The position numbers and the translations under genes are program-made. Under the pieces are notes generated by a model. It was not told the DNA's origin, made no database searches, and saw only the letters and a program-made list of their open reading frames with translations. A DNA stretch of 64,000 nt from Bacteroidota bacterium (GTDB taxonomy: Bacteria; Bacteroidota; Bacteroidia; Chitinophagales; JADJOU01): positions 1 to 64,000 of the forward strand of contig JADJOU010000001.1 in assembly GCA_016713645.1 (NCBI GenBank). The letters are read 5' to 3'. Below, piece by piece: positions 61,096-64,000 of the stretch (positions within the stretch are counted from its first letter, which is position 1; each line of letters starts with the position of its first letter).

Positions 61096-61421
61096 TTGGT
61101 TGGTCAAAATATGGTTGGTCAAAATATGGTTGGTCAAAAGACCAACCATAGGTAGTCAGGATGAAAATCCCACAAAGGATGTCCCGCAAGATGCCCATAG
61201 GTTTGGTTGGTCAAAAGACCAACCATAGGTAGTCCAGAAGAAAATCCCATAGGTTGGTCAAAAGACCAACCATAGGTAGTTAGGTAGTCAGGATTTTGGT
61301 TGGTCAAAAGACCAACCATAGGTAGTCAGGATGAAAATCCCATAAAGGATGTCCTGCAGGATGACTAGAGGTTGGTCTTTTGACCAACCTTACTTGCCCG
61401 AGGTTGGTCTTGTGACCAACC
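61096..61421. repeat. REP/BIME palindrome array
   Basis: Six complete copies of the palindrome GGTTGGTC-NNNN-GACCAACC (61128-61147, 61205-61224, 61252-61271, 61298-61317, 61370-61389, 61402-61421). The first four have loop AAAA on the plus strand, the fifth TTTT (so inverted), the sixth TTGT. Two half copies precede them in a 15-bp tandem (ATGGTTGGTCAAAAT). Between copies a second conserved segment recurs (ATAGGTAGTCAGGATGAAAA and GATGTCCTGCAGGATG, itself partly palindromic). The last palindrome ends directly at the stop codon of the PspC gene. Confidence 0.92.
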
Positions 61422-63134
61422 TTACTTCTTTATCTCAATGGTCTTTTTCTCTTCTCCATCTCTTATCAGTATTTTGCCATCCTTGATGCGCACTTCTTTA
61501 TCGCCATCTTTAATATGGACATTTACCCCTTTCATATCTACTTTCTCATCTCCTCCATCGATGCGAATAATTGACTTGTCATCATCTTCTTCATCGCTAT
61601 CCCATTCCGAACTAGCAGAGAAATTGCAATCGGTGCACTTCAAGCCCGAACTCGTCATTAACCAAGTATGTCCCACCATTTTGCTGTCATGCGTATCTGT
61701 TATATTTTTTATGTCGTAAATCAAATCTTTAGAAGAGTGATCGAGGTAAATCGATTTGCCCATTGGCAAGTATAATTCATAATTCAATTCTTGTCCGCGG
61801 AACAAAGGTGGATTGGATTTCACTTCCAACATTCGACTGACAAATAATATAGAATCGACAATCTCCATTTTTCCATCAATCTCTTTTGCGCGCATCATTG
61901 CATCGCCATTGCTCTTGCCGCGCGACTCTCCGATGCGCTTGATATACATTTTATCATCGCCTGACATGAGAATATTCAAATGAGCATCTGGATACATCAA
62001 TTTGCCCTTTGGAATTTCTTGTCCATTGATTTGCAACCCATCTTCACTCACATCAAATTCAATATCCTGCTCGGATTTCAAAATGAAATGCTGACTGGCA
62101 GAAGGAATCATGGTGATGGTTTCTGTTGTTCCATTTCCTCTAATTTCATGAGATGATTTGAATGCTATGAGTGTGAATACCGCGATTCCAATTATCCATA
62201 GAACCAACATAATCCAACGGTGGAGCGATTTCATAAATGGTCTTTGAATGACGATTCTCGCACCCAATAAAATAAAACTAATCGCTGGAATGCCAATCAT
62301 CAAGGCCAATCCCGCAGAAGCGAGTCCAATATAAAATGGATTGGCAATGATGTAATTTTGCAAAATAAATGAGGTTGTGAACCAAGAGATATTCGCTTTG
62401 AAAAATATCATGGCGACAAAAGTCAACAAGCCAAACCCAATCACAAAGAACAATGCAGCAAAGAAATACTTGAATATTTTATAGAAGAATTGAAAAATGC
62501 GATGCAGTGTTTGCGAATTCGAAGGATTATTCAAAGTATCTCTAAATTGGGTGAATCCTTCTTCAATATTTTTCAGGTTCACTGGCAAGCCGCGCATTTG
62601 AAGCTTTTGAGAAGTTGTCTTCGCCTCTGGGATGATTACCATTGCAATGAGGTAGATGATGGTGATCGAACCTGCAGAGAAAAACATAAGGAGTAGAAAC
62701 AAGACGCGAATCCAAAGGGGATCGTTGATTCCTAAATAGACACTCAACCCAGAACAAACCCCGCCGATCATTTTCTCTTCAGGGTTTCTGTAGAGGCGCT
62801 TCTCAGAATTTGTATTTCCCTGATTAAAAGAAGCGTTATTGGTATTTTGTTGCGAAGATGATTGCTCCTCTCCCGCTATATCCTCTGGCTTTCCCAATTT
62901 TTTGATGATTTCTTGAACGTCTAGTTCACTGATGACTTCTTTATTAGAAGCTTTCAATTTACTCGTAAAAATTTCGGAAATTCGATATTCGATATCTCCG
63001 ATGATCTCTGCCTTTTCATCCTCTTTGCTGAATTTTGATTTGAGCGATTCGAGGTATTTTGACAATATTTGGTAAGCATCTTCATCTATTTGAAATGCAA
63101 ATCCCGCTAAATTTATAGATATGGTCTTCTTCAT
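61422..63134 (-). CDS. PspC domain membrane protein
   Basis: 570 residues. N-terminal cytoplasmic region (KTISINLAGFAFQIDEDAY) with a helical segment, then a PspC domain at about 110-175 (RLYRNPEEKMIGGVCSGLSV, YLGINDPLWIRVLFLL and a TM). Further membrane helices lie at about 215-240, 270-295 and 305-325. The large C-terminal beta-rich part has GNGTTETITMIPSASQHF and repeated Lys/Asp segments. PspC proteins relate to envelope stress; a PadR regulator 17 bases upstream on the same strand fits a regulated pair known in Bacteroidota. Confidence 0.88.
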   Translation of the reverse strand: MKKTISINLAGFAFQIDEDAYQILSKYLESLKSKFSKEDEKAEIIGDIEYRISEIFTSKLKASNKEVISELDVQEIIKKLGKPEDIAGEEQSSSQQNTNNASFNQGNTNSEKRLYRNPEEKMIGGVCSGLSVYLGINDPLWIRVLFLLLMFFSAGSITIIYLIAMVIIPEAKTTSQKLQMRGLPVNLKNIEEGFTQFRDTLNNPSNSQTLHRIFQFFYKIFKYFFAALFFVIGFGLLTFVAMIFFKANISWFTTSFILQNYIIANPFYIGLASAGLALMIGIPAISFILLGARIVIQRPFMKSLHRWIMLVLWIIGIAVFTLIAFKSSHEIRGNGTTETITMIPSASQHFILKSEQDIEFDVSEDGLQINGQEIPKGKLMYPDAHLNILMSGDDKMYIKRIGESRGKSNGDAMMRAKEIDGKMEIVDSILFVSRMLEVKSNPPLFRGQELNYELYLPMGKSIYLDHSSKDLIYDIKNITDTHDSKMVGHTWLMTSSGLKCTDCNFSASSEWDSDEEDDDKSIIRIDGGDEKVDMKGVNVHIKDGDKEVRIKDGKILIRDGEEKKTIEIKK

Positions 63135-63150
63135 GATTTTCTATTTTGAA

Positions 63151-63471
63151 TTAAATAATTTTTTTGATTGAATTTTCTATTTCTTTCCAAGTCTTATCGA
63201 GTTCAGCATAAAATGCTTTGCCCAATTCGGTGATTTGAAAATACTTTCTCGGTGGACCTGCATTTGATTCCTGCCAATAGTAGGTCAAATGACCACTATT
63301 TTTCAGTCTGGTGAGAATAGGGTAAATGGTCCCTTCCACCACTTCCAATTCAGCTTCATTGAATTCATCTAGAATTTCAGAAGCATAGACATCTCTCTTT
63401 TGGATAATCGAGAGCATGCAATACTCCAAGACCCCCTTGAGCATTTGCGTTTTTGCATTTTCTACGTTCAT
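63151..63471 (-). CDS. PadR family transcriptional regulator
   Basis: 106 residues, cytoplasmic winged-helix repressor. MLKGVLEYCMLSIIQKRDVY, ASEILDEFNEAELEVVEGTIYPILTRL and the wing YYWQESNAGPPRKYFQITELG are standard PadR features; the C-terminal dimerisation helix is short. It precedes the PspC-domain gene by 17 bases and is likely to repress its own operon through the site at 63531-63553. Confidence 0.93.
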   Translation of the reverse strand: MNVENAKTQMLKGVLEYCMLSIIQKRDVYASEILDEFNEAELEVVEGTIYPILTRLKNSGHLTYYWQESNAGPPRKYFQITELGKAFYAELDKTWKEIENSIKKII

Positions 63472-63510
63472 GTATATTACGATTTAAAGTTTACTTACTA
63501 TTTAACGAGG

Positions 63511-63518
63511 CAAAGATA
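63511..63518 (-). promoter_or_regulatory. -7 element of padR-pspC operon
   Basis: Minus strand TATCTTTG matches TAnnTTTG, 40 bases before the padR start. Confidence 0.55.
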
Positions 63519-63530
63519 TGTCTTTTGTTC

Positions 63531-63553
63531 AGTACTTTGTATACTTTAGTACT
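63531..63553. promoter_or_regulatory. Candidate PadR operator
   Basis: A 23-base element consisting of AGTACT, TT, GTATAC, TTT, AGTACT: three palindromic hexamers, also readable as two direct copies of TACTTT followed by TACT. It lies 12 bases upstream of the -7 and covers the place of the -33 box, so a bound regulator would block the promoter. Confidence 0.55.
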
Positions 63554-63642
63554 AAAATAATTTAAAACAAAAATTAGATTGTTGATTTTCAAATACTTAA
63601 CCAAAAATAAAAATTATATTTTTTTTAGCAGCTAATAAAAAG

Positions 63643-63685
63643 CCAAAAAAAAAAGTGAATTCATTTTGAATTCACTTCTTTTTTT
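63643..63685 (-). terminator. lon terminator
   Basis: Minus strand hairpin GTGAATTCA/TGAATTCAC with T runs on both sides; 16 bases past the lon stop. Confidence 0.85.
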
Positions 63686-63700
63686 ATTATAATAAAATGC

Positions 63701-64000
63701 TTATTTGACCAAAGCCTTCTTCAGCACCTCATCCATCGTATCCACATAGTGAAATTTGACGCCTTTTAGAAAGTCTGATTCAATTTCTTCTACGTCTTTA
63801 CGATTCTTTGAACAGAGGATGATTTCTTTGATGCCTGCGCGCTTGGCAGCGAGCAGCTTTTCCTTAATCCCTCCTACAGGAAGTACTTTACCTCTCAAGG
63901 TAATTTCACCCGTCATAGCTAAATGAGGCTTTACACAGCGATTCGTCAAGAGCGAGGTCAATGCCGTGAGCAAGGTCACCCCTGCAGAAGGACCATCCTT
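63701..64000 (-). CDS. lon: Lon protease, C-terminal part (5' end outside window)
   Basis: The final about 100 residues of the ATP-dependent Lon protease. The catalytic Ser is in KDGPSAGVTLLTAL (codon 63986-63988), the catalytic Lys in GGIKEKLLAAKRAGI. TGEITLRGKVLPVGG and NRKDVEEIESDFL complete the S16 domain, and the protein ends VKKALVK-like (LKKALVK). The start and ATPase part are beyond the window. Quality-control protease of the cytoplasm. Confidence 0.95.
   Translation of the reverse strand, partial: KDGPSAGVTLLTALTSLLTNRCVKPHLAMTGEITLRGKVLPVGGIKEKLLAAKRAGIKEIILCSKNRKDVEEIESDFLKGVKFHYVDTMDEVLKKALVK

Noticed and set aside
61096..61421. Possible CRISPR array
   Set aside because: Repeats are short palindromes at irregular distances with conserved rather than unique spacers, and no cas genes exist nearby. 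A RAYT gene explains them.

Overview
The window is an AT-rich chromosomal segment from a member of the Bacteroidota. The evidence is several secreted proteins with type IX secretion (T9SS) C-terminal sorting or gliding-associated domains, a PorW/SprE-like T9SS lipoprotein, a TonB-dependent receptor with a carboxypeptidase-regulatory N-terminus, a bactofilin, and promoters of the Bacteroidota form TTG-N18/19-TAnnTTTG. Gene content resembles Saprospiria/Chitinophagia-type environmental bacteria, but a family cannot be fixed from sequence alone. Most of the window is ordinary housekeeping chromosome with accessory islands. No prophage, conjugative element or CRISPR array was seen.

Layout. 1-0.8 kb: the start of a broken GEVED-domain secreted protein and tRNA-His. 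0.9-9.4 kb: lpdA, pdxJ, ahcY, pyrG, purC, a small lipoprotein and a biotin carboxylase. 9.4-12.2 kb: a von Willebrand A lipoprotein and an orphan sensor histidine kinase. 12.3-15.1 kb: three-gene proton-translocating transhydrogenase (pntA1-pntA2-pntB). 15.3-17.9 kb: two UDP-sugar dehydrogenases for surface polysaccharide. 18-24 kb: a T9SS type B protein, a DUF5777 barrel, a YciI-like protein, a DUF3089 hydrolase, a DUF1573 protein and sucC. 24-28.6 kb: an EamA transporter, an acyl-CoA synthetase, and an operon of a truncated M23-like membrane protein, bactofilin, AtpZ, an AtpI-like protein and a T9SS cargo. 28.7-34.4 kb: porW/sprE, then a metal-related set (HMA protein, TonB receptor, Cys-rich protein). 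34.8-49.7 kb: an accessory exo-protein region with a phytase-like/PhoX-like fusion, a giant M4 metalloprotease carrying 14 tandem domains of about 72 residues, a GH20 hexosaminidase and lipoproteins. 49.9-55.2 kb: pdhC, repeat-rich DNA, rodA-mrdA and rpsT. 55.4-60.4 kb: a metallo-beta-lactamase-fold hydrolase, rfbC, a CpsB/YwqE phosphatase, a T9SS protein, purM and wbqC. 60.5-64 kb: a REP-associated transposase with its palindrome array, a PspC-domain protein with a PadR regulator, and the 3' end of lon.

Two properties affect the whole annotation. First, about a dozen clearly functional genes (pyrG, biotin carboxylase, pntB, rodA, GH20, porW and others) carry one to three single-base frameshifts, often in homopolymers. 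This looks like residual long-read assembly error, so broken genes are annotated here as rejoined genes. Second, non-coding DNA carries three kinds of repeats: palindromes beside a RAYT transposase (61.1-61.4 kb), other REP-like palindromes (48.1 and 51.5 kb), and 7-bp-period tandem arrays (51.1 and 51.6 kb).

Functionally, lpdA (E3) and pdhC (E2) belong to 2-oxoacid dehydrogenase complexes feeding the TCA cycle (sucC). purC, purM, pyrG, ahcY and pdxJ supply nucleotides and cofactors. porW plus at least six predicted cargo proteins point to an active T9SS exporting proteases and phosphate-scavenging enzymes.
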